From the NCBI GenBank assembly GCA_025363475.1, contig JANYDS010000071.1, forward strand, positions 1-32,637: a stretch of 32,637 nucleotides of DNA. The letters are read 5' to 3'. The position numbers and the translations under genes were made by a program. This document shows, one piece after another, positions 1 through 7,812 of this stretch. The notes under the pieces were generated by a model, which did not search any database, was not told where the DNA came from, and saw nothing but the letters and a program-made list of their open reading frames with translations. Position 1 is the stretch's first letter; each line of letters starts with the position of its first letter. Source of the stretch: Terriglobia bacterium. Its GTDB lineage: Bacteria; Acidobacteriota; Terriglobia; Bryobacterales; Bryobacteraceae.

Positions 1-98
1 ACTCGCACCTCGCCGTCCACCAACTTCAGTTCAACCCGGTCTACCCACCAGGGCTCCCGTATCCCAAGAATCTGAGAGTAAAGTTCCTTGTCGTGCAT
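1..98 (-). CDS. ISL3-family transposase, N-terminal fragment (truncated by window edge)
   Basis: From an ATG at 98 the minus strand reads MHDKELYSQILGIREPWWVD and continues in frame to the window edge (32 complete codons visible). This MHDK(E/D)LY..ILG(I)..PW opening is characteristic of ISL3 transposases. A GGGGGA stretch sits just before the start codon. The DDE catalytic core would lie to the left of the window, so integrity cannot be judged. The distance from the putative terminal repeat to the start codon (about 40 bp) fits an IS with a promoter near its end. Confidence 0.75.
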   Translation of the reverse strand, partial: MHDKELYSQILGIREPWWVDRVELKLVDGEVR

Positions 99-141
99 TC
101 CCCCATTTTCCGCCCCTACCCACTACAAAGCCCGTAGAGCC
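1..141 (-). mobile_element. End of an ISL3-family insertion sequence (partial, runs off left edge)
   Basis: The minus strand carries the first codons of an ISL3-type transposase, starting at 98. Reading the minus strand from 141 gives GGCTCTACGGGCTTTGTAG, which resembles ISL3-family terminal repeats as I remember them (GGCTCT start). I therefore place the outer end of the element at about 141, some 48 bp beyond the stop of the neighbouring glycosylase gene. ISL3 elements make 8-bp target duplications; the candidate copy here is 142-149, but the partner lies outside the window. Confidence 0.6.
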
Positions 142-159
142 AGTCTTTCCGGCCAGCAG

Positions 160-176
160 GTATAGCCGGGCTATAC
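160..176. repeat. 17-bp perfect palindrome GTATAGCC-G-GGCTATAC
   Basis: Eight bases and their exact reverse complement flank a single G, 13 nt beyond the stop codon of the glycosylase-like gene and about 20 bp outside the ISL3 end. There is no following T-run, so it is not a textbook intrinsic terminator. It could be a weak terminator, a protein-binding site, or chance. Confidence 0.5.
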
Positions 177-189
177 GCCAACAACGGGA

Positions 190-849
190 TCATCCCCCTC
201 CTGAACCAGAAGCAGGACTCATCACTTTGGCCCACTCCGACGGGATCGCTTCCCATTTCGTTCGAAATGTTGCCCTGACAAGAAGCGATGGATGTGCCGA
301 CAGGAACAATTTCCACGGCCTGCCTTCGAGATAGGGCTTCAAGCGCTCCGCACTCTTTCCCACCATCACGACTGCTGACAGTCTCGGCAGTCTGCCACAG
401 AGCGATTCGAACTCGTCCGCGCCGTCTTTACGCTCAGAACGGCCGATCTTACGCGTTCCATTCCACCAGGGAACGGAGTTCCAAATCGCTGTTACCGCGC
501 GAGGTATGCGAGCCTCGCGCATGAACCTGTAAGTGTTTTCCGCGGTAGGATCATCGTTGTTCCGGCTGATGAAGCCTGATCCGATTCGTCTACCGGCCTC
601 GGCAGTCATCGGACCTGGCTTTTCGAACACGAAAAGAATCTGTGCATTTACGCCGCCGTCGAGCGGGTCAAATTCAGGCACCTCACCGCGATCTTGCTCG
701 CGCAGCCTCGCGGTGTACTCCACAAGTGGCGCCATGTGAGGCAGACTGAGCATTGCTCTGCGTCGCTCCCGTTCCCTCGGATCACGCAGGGTGCGGGGGG
801 CGTCGACGTATTCGCCCGGGCTGTGCAAACCCGAATCGGAGCGTTTCAT
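190..849 (-). CDS. Uracil-DNA glycosylase superfamily protein
   Basis: 219 residues. The central block has the form ILFVFEKPGPMT, then GSGFISRNNDDPTAENTYRF, then TAIWNSVPWW. This matches the UDG-like (uracil-DNA glycosylase superfamily) proteins that carry GSGFIS.NN.DPTA and an N.VPW motif. Later VVMVGKSAERL and a His-containing LSAHPS fit the second half of the fold, where UDG enzymes have a catalytic HPS-type motif. The expected role is DNA base-excision repair or a related nucleotide-binding function in the cytosol; the exact substrate is not readable. The ATG at 849 is the only start giving a full-length product. Its 5' side faces tRNA-Arg on the same strand, so read-through transcription is possible. 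Its 3' side is close to the ISL3 end but the gene looks intact. Confidence 0.75.
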   Translation of the reverse strand: MKRSDSGLHSPGEYVDAPRTLRDPRERERRRAMLSLPHMAPLVEYTARLREQDRGEVPEFDPLDGGVNAQILFVFEKPGPMTAEAGRRIGSGFISRNNDDPTAENTYRFMREARIPRAVTAIWNSVPWWNGTRKIGRSERKDGADEFESLCGRLPRLSAVVMVGKSAERLKPYLEGRPWKLFLSAHPSLLVRATFRTKWEAIPSEWAKVMSPASGSGGG

Positions 850-1134
850 AACAGTTCAGTTTACTGGAATCATCAATGCGGCTACCCGCTGCTTCGGGTC
901 AAACAGTTCGCGTTAACCAGAGCCTGTGGCGCGACACGCGTTTCGTCCGACGCAAGGTGCTTATTCATCCGTAAGTCAAAGCCGCGCAGAACCTGAGAAC
1001 TGGCGATGAATCCGTCGAGAGTCAGAAGATTGGAGTTCAAGTCTCCAGACGTCTTGGCCAACGAAGCTGGTGGTCGCTTGAGAGGTCTTGTGCATTGTCC
1101 TGCCAGACGCTCCAGAAAAACCGAGCATGCGAAA

Positions 1135-1211
1135 TGGTGGGCGCGGCAGGGCTCGAACCTGCAACCCTCAGCTTCGAAGGCTGATGCTCTATCCAATTGA
1201 GCTACGCGCCC
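1135..1211 (-). tRNA. tRNA-Arg (anticodon TCG), CCA encoded
   Basis: The minus strand folds as a full cloverleaf: acceptor GGGCGCG/CGCGCCC, D arm GCTC...GAGC, anticodon stem TCAGC/GCTGA around loop CTTCGAA (anticodon TCG), variable loop, and T arm GCAGG-TTCGAGC-CCTGC. Discriminator A (1138) is followed by an encoded CCA (1135-1137). A GATAAT hexamer about 10 bp upstream (1221-1226, minus strand) could be its -10 box. The 285 bp between this tRNA and the glycosylase gene (850-1134) hold no convincing gene; only a short ACCCG/CGGGT hairpin near 895-910 was noted. No integrase is adjacent, so there is no sign of the tRNA serving as an attachment site. Confidence 0.95.
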
Positions 1212-1268
1212 GCAGGAATCATTATCGCCTGTCGGTTGGCTTCGCGCTGGTTTCGCTATCCTGATCGC

Positions 1269-1841
1269 TTGAAGCCTGCTATCGAAATTGAGATTAAGAT
1301 CCCGCTGTCCAGTCCGGCCAAAGGGCGAAATCTGCTCGCGCTACATGGGTTCAGCCCTACCGCGCCGCGCGTGTTTGAAGAGAACCTGGTGCTGGATGAC
1401 GCGGACCGGTCCCTTCTCACTCGGGGCGTCCTGCTGCGGGTCCGGCGGGCGGGCGACGTGGTAACCTGCACGACAAAAGGCGCGGCGCTGCCGGGTCGGC
1501 ACAAACGGCGCGAAGAGCATGAATTCACTGTTTCAAGCCTCGATGCCTGTCTCGCCGTCTTCCACGCCCTCGGTTATCAAGAAGCTTTTCGTTACGAAAA
1601 ATTCCGCACTGAATACGCACGCGACGGCGAGCCTGGTCACATCATGCTGGATGAAACGCCCGTCGGCACGTGGCTCGAACTCGAAGGTCCGGCGCGTTGG
1701 ATCGACCATACCGCGAAGACCCTCGGCTTCGCGCCCGAAACCTGGGTTACATCAAGCTACGTAACGCTCTACAACGAATGGTGCGGGGCGCGCGGAATCA
1801 CGCCGACGGGGATGGTGTTTACTCGCCGTCGTCCACGATAA
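1269..1841 (+). CDS. CYTH-domain protein (CyaB / thiamine-triphosphatase-like)
   Basis: About 190 residues. The N-terminus has the ExExK signature (EIEIK) that names the CYTH superfamily. It is followed by the usual alternating basic and acidic strands: LLRVRR, TTKG, RREEHEF, EKFRTEY and a C-terminal LDETPVGTWLELEG. These line the tunnel that binds triphosphates with divalent metal. Likely activities are class IV adenylate cyclase or, more commonly for stand-alone bacterial members, inorganic or thiamine triphosphatase. The open frame extends upstream into the tRNA, so I chose the in-frame TTG at 1269, just before the first beta strand. No clear Shine-Dalgarno sequence supports it, so the start is uncertain. 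The last 23 bp overlap the convergent gene ending at 1819. Confidence 0.75.
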   Translation: MKPAIEIEIKIPLSSPAKGRNLLALHGFSPTAPRVFEENLVLDDADRSLLTRGVLLRVRRAGDVVTCTTKGAALPGRHKRREEHEFTVSSLDACLAVFHALGYQEAFRYEKFRTEYARDGEPGHIMLDETPVGTWLELEGPARWIDHTAKTLGFAPETWVTSSYVTLYNEWCGARGITPTGMVFTRRRPR

Positions 1842-2169
1842 CTTCCGGGTCATCCACAATCGCATGGCCCGCAGCGGAAATCACCATGACCACGTATTTG
1901 TAAGAGGCCTTCATGCCGGTCACCAGGGCGTCGTGGGTGGCTCCGCCCCTGGGGCGGCAAACGCCAACCTCCGCAAACGGTGAAGTGGTTTTGAACAGCA
2001 CAGCAAAGTTCCCGGCAGCGCATTGCCAGTGAATGAAATCGCCTTTGCGAGCACGGATCGTCGCCGCTGCTCCCCCCGTGACCGGGTCAACATAACTGAG
2101 TTTTCCGCCGTTCACATCGATACGAACGGCGTGTTTCTTAGACGTCCGGGCTTTCGTAGAGGGTGTCAT
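1819..2169 (-). CDS. Hypothetical small beta-rich protein, coupled to the broken kinase gene
   Basis: 116 residues with no signal peptide. A short Lys/Arg/Thr-rich leader is followed by alternating beta-strand-like segments, an IHWQCAAGNF block and a conserved-looking CRPRGGATHDALV stretch. It faintly resembles cupredoxin-fold domains, but I see no copper ligand set and do not assign a function. Its ATG (2167-2169) overlaps the TGA stop of the upstream kinase reading frame (2166-2168). This ATGA arrangement implies translational coupling to the kinase before that gene decayed. It may therefore now be poorly expressed. Its 3' end overlaps the CYTH gene by 23 bp. Confidence 0.6.
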   Translation of the reverse strand: MTPSTKARTSKKHAVRIDVNGGKLSYVDPVTGGAAATIRARKGDFIHWQCAAGNFAVLFKTTSPFAEVGVCRPRGGATHDALVTGMKASYKYVVMVISAAGHAIVDDPEVIVDDGE

Positions 2170-3882
2170 TTGCTTTCCTTTGTATGCGGGATGTGGTAGC
2201 CCGCAACTGAACGCAGCGCTGCCAGTTCCGGTTCGCGTTCAATAAAACTCACTGAATATCCCGCCGCAACGGCTGCATTCAGCGTCGCCAGACTTTGTGT
2301 TCTCTTGCCCGCCAGTTCTTCAACAACGGCAGTTCGGAACAGCACCGCCGGATCGTGCGGCTGAAGTTTTAGTGCCGCGCGCAACTGTTTTTGGGCTTAA
2401 CCAGGGTCGCCGGCTTTTGAATAAAAAACAGCCAGCTGACTCAGCAGCCAGGCATCGTCCGGGGTGGAATCGCGCTGTGCTGCCGCGAGTTGAATGGCAC
2501 GCTGATAAGCGGCGCGGGCTTCGGTGCGGTGGGCCGGGGTCCAGCGGCGGGCGTCACCCAGATTGCCCCAGATTACCCAGCCGCGGCGCTGGTCACCACT
2601 CAGCTCAACGGCTTGTTCCAGCACCGACAGGGCTTCATTGTAACGCCCCAGAAAAATATAGAGTGCACCCAGATTCGAATAGACCGAACCAATGGGGCGA
2701 TGGCGCGGCGGAAACTCTGCTCCGCGTCATTCCATTCGCCGCGTGCCATTTGCACGCCACCCAGGTTGCGGGAGAGGGCCCGCATGGCGGCGTCGCGGGC
2801 GCGTTCGAGCAACTGCGGATCGGCTGCGGAACGGTACTGACGCCACCAGGCGGAACTGAGGCCGGCGTAGGCTAAGGAGCAGGCGGGGTCCAGCTGGATG
2901 GCTTGTTGAAATTCATGTACAGCGGCGTCCAGATTGCCAGCCTGATCGTAACGCTGCAGGTAGCCGCTGGCGAGCACGTAATGGTCGTAGGCGGTGGGTG
3001 TGCGGGTGTCGGGTGTGGTGCCGGTATCGGCCCGGGAGTTGAGTAGCAGCAAGGCCTGCTTCATGACCTCAGTCTGGAGAGTGCCGCCTGCGATGGCGGA
3101 AACGGCCAGACCCGAGCGTAGTATTTTGCCGGAACCGGTGTCCACCAGATGCATGGTGACTTTGGCGCGGCCATCCGGACGTTCGATGGTGCCGGTGAGG
3201 GCGAGGGGTGCGCCGAATGCCCGTCTGGCGTCATCCGGGGTGATGACGCGATTGCGGCGCAAATCGGCTTCGGGGACGATCCAGATTCCGGCATGACCTG
3301 CGGCAAGGCGGGTGGCCACGATGGCGGAGAGGCCTGCGCCGAAAACGATATCGTCAGGTTTGCCGGATGGCGCTGTAAAGGGCAGCACCGCGAGCTGTTT
3401 GTTCGTGACCAGGGGCGGGGATGGTGCGGGCAGTGAACCAGGCAATTCCCGCCAGCGCGATTATGGCGGTGAGGACCCCGGCTCCGACCAGACTCCGCCT
3501 TTTGGACGGCACGCTGGTCAGCGACAACATTGTTTTTGTTGCACCGGAATAGTGCGTGCCGGTGGCAGATGTCGCAAGATCAGCCGCTACTGCTTCTGCT
3601 GCCGGATACCTGCTGTCCGGGTCTTTTTCTCCAGCAGCCGCAGCAGGGTTTCTTCCAGATAGGCGGGCGCATCGCGATGTGAGGATAGTTGAGGGCAGAA
3701 ATGGCCCGCGCCCCGACTTCAAAATGCGCGGCGGTTTCGGGGGAATCTGTGAGTTCGGAGGAGAGAAATTTCAGGGCAACGAAGCGCTGCAGGCGCAGGT
3801 CGCGGGCCTTGTAAACAACGCCCATGCCGCCTTCGCCGAGCTTCTCAAGAATCTCGTAATGGGAGACGGTTTGGCCGGTCAT
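2166..3882 (-). pseudogene. Ser/Thr protein kinase with TPR repeats, broken and missing its catalytic core
   Basis: From ATG 3882 the frame encodes a kinase N-lobe: glycine loop [12 protein letters not shown] and the ATP-binding Lys in ALKFL. Near 3670 the sequence jumps from ALNYPHIA straight into [13 protein letters not shown] and then [16 protein letters not shown], which in this family lie at the end of the C-lobe. Roughly 180-190 residues, including the HRD and DFG motifs, are absent. The remainder is a membrane segment (LVGAGVLTAIIALAGIAWF), a sensor-like domain and TPR repeats. At least three more frameshifts occur: at an A5 run near 3618, a C-rich run near 3415 and near 2692. An in-frame TAA at 2397-2399 also interrupts the TPR region. 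The alpha-C Glu position reads VGA instead of REA. No active kinase can be made. Confidence 0.85.
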
Positions 3883-3900
3883 GACCGCTGTTCAGTGAGC

Positions 3901-4968
3901 TTAGCGTATCTGGAGCTGAATGAGCTTGTCTTTGTTGACCGCGGTGGCAGCAGCGGGGGCCGGAATGGTCTGCGGTGCGCGCCAGAAATCCATGTAGGAA
4001 GTGTAGTGAACGCAGGCTACGGTGCAACGGGGTGCGCAGCCTTTTTCGGTAACGAATTCGCGGCGGATGTCTTCTACCGTGTAATCGGCAAGGGGCTTGC
4101 CGGGATAACCCCGCTGTTGCGAACAGTAGTGAACCAGACCGTCTTCGCAGATGTAGAGGTAGCGGGCTCCGGCGCGGCATTTCCACTTGTTTTCGAGGCC
4201 GTGGGCGATGTTGTCCTGGAAGGAGTTGAGGCGGGCGTAATTCTTTTTGCCCATGTCGCGCACTTTGAGGAAGATGTTCTGTTCGAGTTCGGAGAGGGGC
4301 TGGAGCTGGCCTTCGCCGTCGTGAATGATGCCGACGCTGGAGGTGAAGCCCAGCTCGACGGCACGTTTGGCGACCACTACGGCGTCATTGGGATTGTGGA
4401 TGCCGCCGCCGACTACGGAATTGATATTGACGTGGAATTCAGCGTGTTCGGCCAGCAGTTGCAGTTTCTTGTCGAGAACCTTGAGGCTCTTCTTCGACAC
4501 GTCATCCGGCATGACATTGTCGATTGAGATCTGCATGTGTTCGAGGCCGGCGCGGTTGAGTTCCTGAATACGTTTCGCGGTGAGCAGATAGCCGTTGGTG
4601 ATCATGCCTGCAATTGCTTTGCGTGAGCGGATGCGGGTGATCAGAGTATCGAGTTCGGGATGCAGCAGGGGTTCGCCGCCGCTGAAGGCTATGATGCTGG
4701 TGCCGAGGTCGCCCAGGTGGTCGATGCGGCGGACCATTTCGTCCACTGGCACGGGCTTGGAGAAATCGTCGAATTCATTGCAATAGGTGCAGGCGAGATT
4801 GCAGCGGCGGATGGGGACGATGTGGGCGAGGACGGGGTGGTCGATCGAGGCAACGCCGCGGGCAACCATGCCATATTCGCGGACGGTGCGCCTCAGCCCG
4901 ACCATGCCTCTCCTGAACCGAACTCCAAGTTGCGCCATATATAAGGGGAAACAATTATTACAACACAT
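3901..4968 (-). CDS. Radical SAM protein with Cys-rich C-terminus
   Basis: 355 residues from the chosen start. The [4Fe-4S]-binding motif CNLACTYC (C56, C60, C63) and the SAM-binding GGEP motif (97-100) identify a radical SAM enzyme. Later strands (MITNGYLL, HMQISIDN) fit the TIM-barrel core. The C-terminus carries further cysteines (KCRAGARYLYIC, HYC, GCAPRCTVAC), suggesting auxiliary Fe-S clusters as in SPASM/twitch-type enzymes, though spacing does not let me name a subfamily. The open frame extends further upstream, but ATG 4968 has AAAGGGG 6 nt before it; a second candidate is ATG 4938. The N-terminus is itself Cys-rich (MCCNNC). It diverges from the VWFA gene, so 4969-5026 should hold both promoters. 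Substrate unknown; peptide or tRNA modification are typical options. Confidence 0.85.
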   Translation of the reverse strand: MCCNNCFPLYMAQLGVRFRRGMVGLRRTVREYGMVARGVASIDHPVLAHIVPIRRCNLACTYCNEFDDFSKPVPVDEMVRRIDHLGDLGTSIIAFSGGEPLLHPELDTLITRIRSRKAIAGMITNGYLLTAKRIQELNRAGLEHMQISIDNVMPDDVSKKSLKVLDKKLQLLAEHAEFHVNINSVVGGGIHNPNDAVVVAKRAVELGFTSSVGIIHDGEGQLQPLSELEQNIFLKVRDMGKKNYARLNSFQDNIAHGLENKWKCRAGARYLYICEDGLVHYCSQQRGYPGKPLADYTVEDIRREFVTEKGCAPRCTVACVHYTSYMDFWRAPQTIPAPAAATAVNKDKLIQLQIR

Positions 4969-5026
4969 TGGCACCCCTTTGAGTGCCGGTCGCGGGTTTG
5001 GCCGTTTGCTTGCAGCAAGGTCGGTT

Positions 5027-5944
5027 ATGAAATGGATTATTCCGGTTTTCTCAAGCCTGATGGTTCTGGCACCTGCGCTGGTGGCGCAGCAAACGCCGGT
5101 TTCAGTGATTGTGACCGTGGAGGCGCGGCATGGCAGCGACGTCCCGCAGCTCAGACGGGAAGACTTCATGGCCTATCAAAAGAAGGACCGGCAGAGGGTG
5201 ACTCAAGTGTTGCCGCTGCAGGGTGAACACGCGGGTCTGGAGTTGTTCCTGCTGATCGATGATAATTCCAGCTCCAGCCTGGGTTCGCAGCTGGAAGAGC
5301 TGCGCAAATTCGTCATCGATCAGCCGGCGACGACGAACGTTGCAGTGGGTTATATGCGTAATGCCACGGTTGAAATTGTGCAGAATTTCACGGCGGATCA
5401 TGCCCTTGCGGCGCGGAAGTTGCGCTTGCCGCTGTCTTCGTTCGGGGTGATGTCCAGCCCCTGGCTCTCTGTTAGTGATCTGGTTAAGCGGTGGCCGGTG
5501 ACTCCCATGCGGCGGGAGCTGGTGCTGGTTGCCAGTGGGGATGATGAGTTGATGGGTGTAACGGGCAGCACCCATTCATACCTTGATTCGGCGATTGAAG
5601 CCGCTCAACGCACAGGGACGGTGGTGTATTCGATTTATACGCCGGGTTCGGGCCACGCCGGACATAGTATGTGGAGAATGAGTTCGGCGCAGAGTCATCT
5701 GGCGCAAATTGCGGAGGAGACGGGCGGGGAAGCCTTCATGCTGGGATTCGGTGAACCGGTATCGTTCAAACCGTACCTTGCGGAGATCGCCGAACGCATG
5801 ACGCATCAGTACCGGGTAACGGTGGCGCTGACGCCGGGGAACAAAGCCGGGTTGCAGAGTGTGAAGTTTGCGACGGAGGTTCCGAATGCGGAGCTGATTT
5901 CGGCAGGCAGGGTCTGGGTTCCGGCGGGCGGCAATTCGAAGTGA
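5027..5944 (+). CDS. Secreted VWFA-related acidobacterial domain protein (TIGR03436 type)
   Basis: 305 residues. The start at 5027 is preceded by AAGG and gives a clear signal peptide (MKWIIPVFSSLMVLAPALVAQ). The region after it (VSVIVTVEARHG, DFMAYQKKDRQRV) is the beta-rich lead-in typical of this family. The von Willebrand A fold follows, with MIDAS-like DNSSS in LFLLIDDNSSSS and later LVLVASGDDE. This family is strongly expanded in Acidobacteriota; members are exported and of unknown function, probably metal-dependent adhesion or protein interaction. The stop codon overlaps the next start (TGATG), so this gene and the next are translationally coupled. Open sequence upstream of 5027 overlaps the radical SAM gene antisense and is not counted as coding. 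Confidence 0.8.
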   Translation: MKWIIPVFSSLMVLAPALVAQQTPVSVIVTVEARHGSDVPQLRREDFMAYQKKDRQRVTQVLPLQGEHAGLELFLLIDDNSSSSLGSQLEELRKFVIDQPATTNVAVGYMRNATVEIVQNFTADHALAARKLRLPLSSFGVMSSPWLSVSDLVKRWPVTPMRRELVLVASGDDELMGVTGSTHSYLDSAIEAAQRTGTVVYSIYTPGSGHAGHSMWRMSSAQSHLAQIAEETGGEAFMLGFGEPVSFKPYLAEIAERMTHQYRVTVALTPGNKAGLQSVKFATEVPNAELISAGRVWVPAGGNSK

Positions 5945-6714
5945 TGCGCGGCCGGTTGAGGTGTGGTTTGATTTGTGCGGCGGCGGTGGCCCGGATTGCG
6001 GGAGCGCAGGAACTTCGCCCGCAGACTGCGAACGGGTGTGTGGAATCGCCTGCGATGGTCAGCTGGCAGGATTACAGCGGTCCGATGCAGAAGCTGGTCG
6101 GAACGGTGGGTCGCAGCCTGGAACGCCGGGCGGTTCACCCGCCGCATTACAGGGCTGGTACGACTTTGTGTTCGCTGGAGCTGAAAGAAAAATTTCGCTT
6201 GTTTGTCGCGGATACTCTCGATCCACTGCCAGTTTTTTCAGCGGGTTTTGATGCGGGGATCGGGCAGGCGCGAAATGATGACCCTTCATTTGGCCAGGGT
6301 GGGGCCGGTTATGGCCGGCGCTTGGCCACAGGTTTCGCGGGGCAGGTCTCCCACCGGTTTTTCACTGAGTTTGCTTATCCGGCGATTTTTTCTGAAGACC
6401 CGCGCTATTACAGGATGGAGCACGGGGGCAGGAGGAAGCGCCTTTTACATGCGATGGAGCACACGTTTGTCGCCCAGCGGGACAGTGGTAAACGTATTTT
6501 CAACTCTTCGGAATGGTTGGGTACAGCCAGTTCGGTGGTTGTAAATGACACGATGCATCCGGACCATGACAACGGCTTGGGTCAGGTGGCACAGGACACG
6601 GGCTTTGCGATTCTGGGGGATATGGGGTTTGATGTTTTGCGGGAATTCTGGCCGGAGATTGCGAAGAAGTTCAAGATGCCGTTCCGGGACCGGAACGAGT
6701 CTGCGGCCCGCTGA
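5944..6714 (+). CDS. Exported acidobacterial hypothetical protein (EDPRYYR type)
   Basis: 256 residues. The start ATG shares its A with the TGA stop of the VWFA gene. A short basic N-terminus plus a hydrophobic stretch ending in AGAQ gives a probable signal peptide. The body has a Gly-rich GYGRRLATGFAGQVSHRFFTE segment followed by IFSEDPRYYRM, a combination I recognise from acidobacterial proteins of unknown function. The middle segment contains alternating small and aromatic residues that could be membrane or envelope associated. Function not assigned. Coupling to a VWFA protein suggests the two act together at the cell surface or periplasm (inference). Confidence 0.6.
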   Translation: MRGRLRCGLICAAAVARIAGAQELRPQTANGCVESPAMVSWQDYSGPMQKLVGTVGRSLERRAVHPPHYRAGTTLCSLELKEKFRLFVADTLDPLPVFSAGFDAGIGQARNDDPSFGQGGAGYGRRLATGFAGQVSHRFFTEFAYPAIFSEDPRYYRMEHGGRRKRLLHAMEHTFVAQRDSGKRIFNSSEWLGTASSVVVNDTMHPDHDNGLGQVAQDTGFAILGDMGFDVLREFWPEIAKKFKMPFRDRNESAAR

Positions 6715-6727
6715 CAGGCGTCCGCAA

Positions 6728-6733
6728 TATAAT
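6728..6733 (+). promoter_or_regulatory. Perfect TATAAT box directly before the 6744 start
   Basis: A consensus -10 hexamer ends one base before ATG 6735 and ten bases before in-frame ATG 6744. Transcription would begin at about 6740, which favours a leaderless message starting at ATG 6744. No convincing -35 at 16-18 bp spacing. Confidence 0.4.
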
Positions 6734-6743
6734 CATGGTGACT

Positions 6744-7448
6744 ATGCGCTCAACAACCATTTCTTATTTCGCCCTTGCGGCTCTTCTCTGCACCTTTTCG
6801 ACACAGGCGCAGGATTCCGGGGAACAATCCCGCAAGGTTGCCGGCGGCGGCGTTTCCGTCCCCGGCTGGACGGGGAAGATCGACGGCAATGAAACCAAAC
6901 AAGGGCGGACTTTGGACGACGCTAAACTCAGCCAGAGTGCGGGCGCTTTGAATGTTACGACTGGTCCCGCAGTGAGTTACTGGAATCCGGCCAACAAGGG
7001 GACGGGGAACTATACCGTTAAGGCTACGTTTACGGAACCGAAGTATATGAACCTCAACAGCCATCCGCATCCGTATGGTGTTTTTATTGGCGGCAATGAT
7101 TTGGGTACGGATCAGGAGAGCTACCTCTATTGCGCCGCTTATGGCAATGGAAATTTTATTGTTAGGGGCTTTGGACCGGCGGCGTTTCAGATGAACGGGT
7201 TTCGCGGTGGTACGGATGCGGCGGTGCATAAGGCTGCGGGCAAGGGCGAGCCGGTGACGCAGGAGATTGCGATTTCGGTTAAGGGTGAAAGGGTTGAATG
7301 TTCGATTAACGGTGCGGTGGTGGCGGGTTATGACAAGGCTGCCCTGGTTACGGCGGGGAAACTGAAATCTACTGACGGTGTTTATGGATTGCGGTTTGCT
7401 CACAACACTGAAGTTGCGGTTACTGGTTTGAGTTTGGTTAAGAACTAG
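6744..7448 (+). CDS. Secreted beta-sandwich (LamG / DUF1080-like) domain protein
   Basis: 234 residues from ATG 6744 (237 from ATG 6735). The signal peptide ends at about TQAQD. The mature part has the pattern of concanavalin-A-like sandwich proteins of the 3-keto-disaccharide hydrolase/LamG type. Examples are GWTGKIDG, a SYWNPANKGTGNYTVKATF strand pair, HPHPYGVFIGG, an aromatic YLYCAAYGNGNFIVRGF strand and a C-terminal GVYGLRFAHNTEVAVTGLSL. Such domains usually bind or cleave carbohydrate in the periplasm; catalytic residues cannot be picked out here. A consensus TATAAT sits just before the start, so a leaderless or near-leaderless message is likely. The gene ends 26 bp before the convergent frataxin gene. 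Confidence 0.65.
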   Translation: MRSTTISYFALAALLCTFSTQAQDSGEQSRKVAGGGVSVPGWTGKIDGNETKQGRTLDDAKLSQSAGALNVTTGPAVSYWNPANKGTGNYTVKATFTEPKYMNLNSHPHPYGVFIGGNDLGTDQESYLYCAAYGNGNFIVRGFGPAAFQMNGFRGGTDAAVHKAAGKGEPVTQEIAISVKGERVECSINGAVVAGYDKAALVTAGKLKSTDGVYGLRFAHNTEVAVTGLSLVKN

Positions 7449-7460
7449 GAAAGCGATCGG

Positions 7461-7472
7461 GGGCGGCCGCCC
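7461..7472. terminator. GC palindrome between convergent genes
   Basis: GGGCGGCCGCCC is a perfect 12-bp palindrome inside the 26-bp gap between the convergent stops at 7448 and 7475. Its position suggests a shared bidirectional terminator, but neither side is followed by a proper T-run and the stem has almost no loop. Confidence 0.3.
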
Positions 7473-7474
7473 TC

Positions 7475-7810
7475 CTATTCGGGTAATTCTATTTGTTCTT
7501 TCAGTTGCTCGCTTACTACTGCTGCAATTAGTTGCTGCAAAGTCCGGTTGTCGGCTGGGAAGACAAAGGTTTTGCGGTTTTCATCCCAGTCGAGCTTGAA
7601 ACTTTTTACGCGGGCTGAGACCCAGATCTGGCGGACAGGGGAATTGGGGCTCACGATGAATTTGGCCGGGGGGTCTTCAAACTCTATGGCGAGGGCTCCC
7701 TGGTTGTTATCCACTTCGAAGTCGTGGTTGTCGGACGCTTTTTCGAGGGCACGCTGCAGGAGCCGGATGGCTTCGTCGGAGCGGTCGCGAAACTCTAATT
7801 CATCGAGCAT
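7475..7810 (-). CDS. cyaY: Frataxin-like iron donor protein CyaY
   Basis: 111 residues, the normal size of bacterial frataxin. It starts MLDELEFRDRSDEAIRLLQR, an acidic first helix. It continues with the diagnostic FEDPPAKFIVSPNSPVRQIW strands, where frataxins carry the N..P..QIW core, and SFKLDWDENRKTFVFP. The acidic ridge of helix 1 is the iron-binding surface in this family. Frataxins deliver or gate iron for Fe-S cluster assembly through IscS. It is the third gene of a tight operon: its ATG lies 2 nt after the stop of the Nramp gene, with AGGAA inside the end of that gene as a ribosome site. This location ties it to metal transport rather than to an isc operon, which is not in the window. 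Confidence 0.85.
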   Translation of the reverse strand: MLDELEFRDRSDEAIRLLQRALEKASDNHDFEVDNNQGALAIEFEDPPAKFIVSPNSPVRQIWVSARVKSFKLDWDENRKTFVFPADNRTLQQLIAAVVSEQLKEQIELPE

Positions 7811-7812
7811 AG

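Noticed and set aside
246-524. Plus-strand short frames opposite the glycosylase gene (for example 288-524)
   Set aside because: They are shadows without start signals or domain features.
850-1134. tRNA-Arg as an integration site for a genomic island
   Set aside because: No integrase, no duplicated tRNA 3' end and no island-like cargo are visible next to it in the window.
3610-3625. Programmed frameshifting at the A5 run in the kinase gene
   Set aside because: The same gene also lacks its catalytic core and has further frameshifts and a stop, so decay explains it better.
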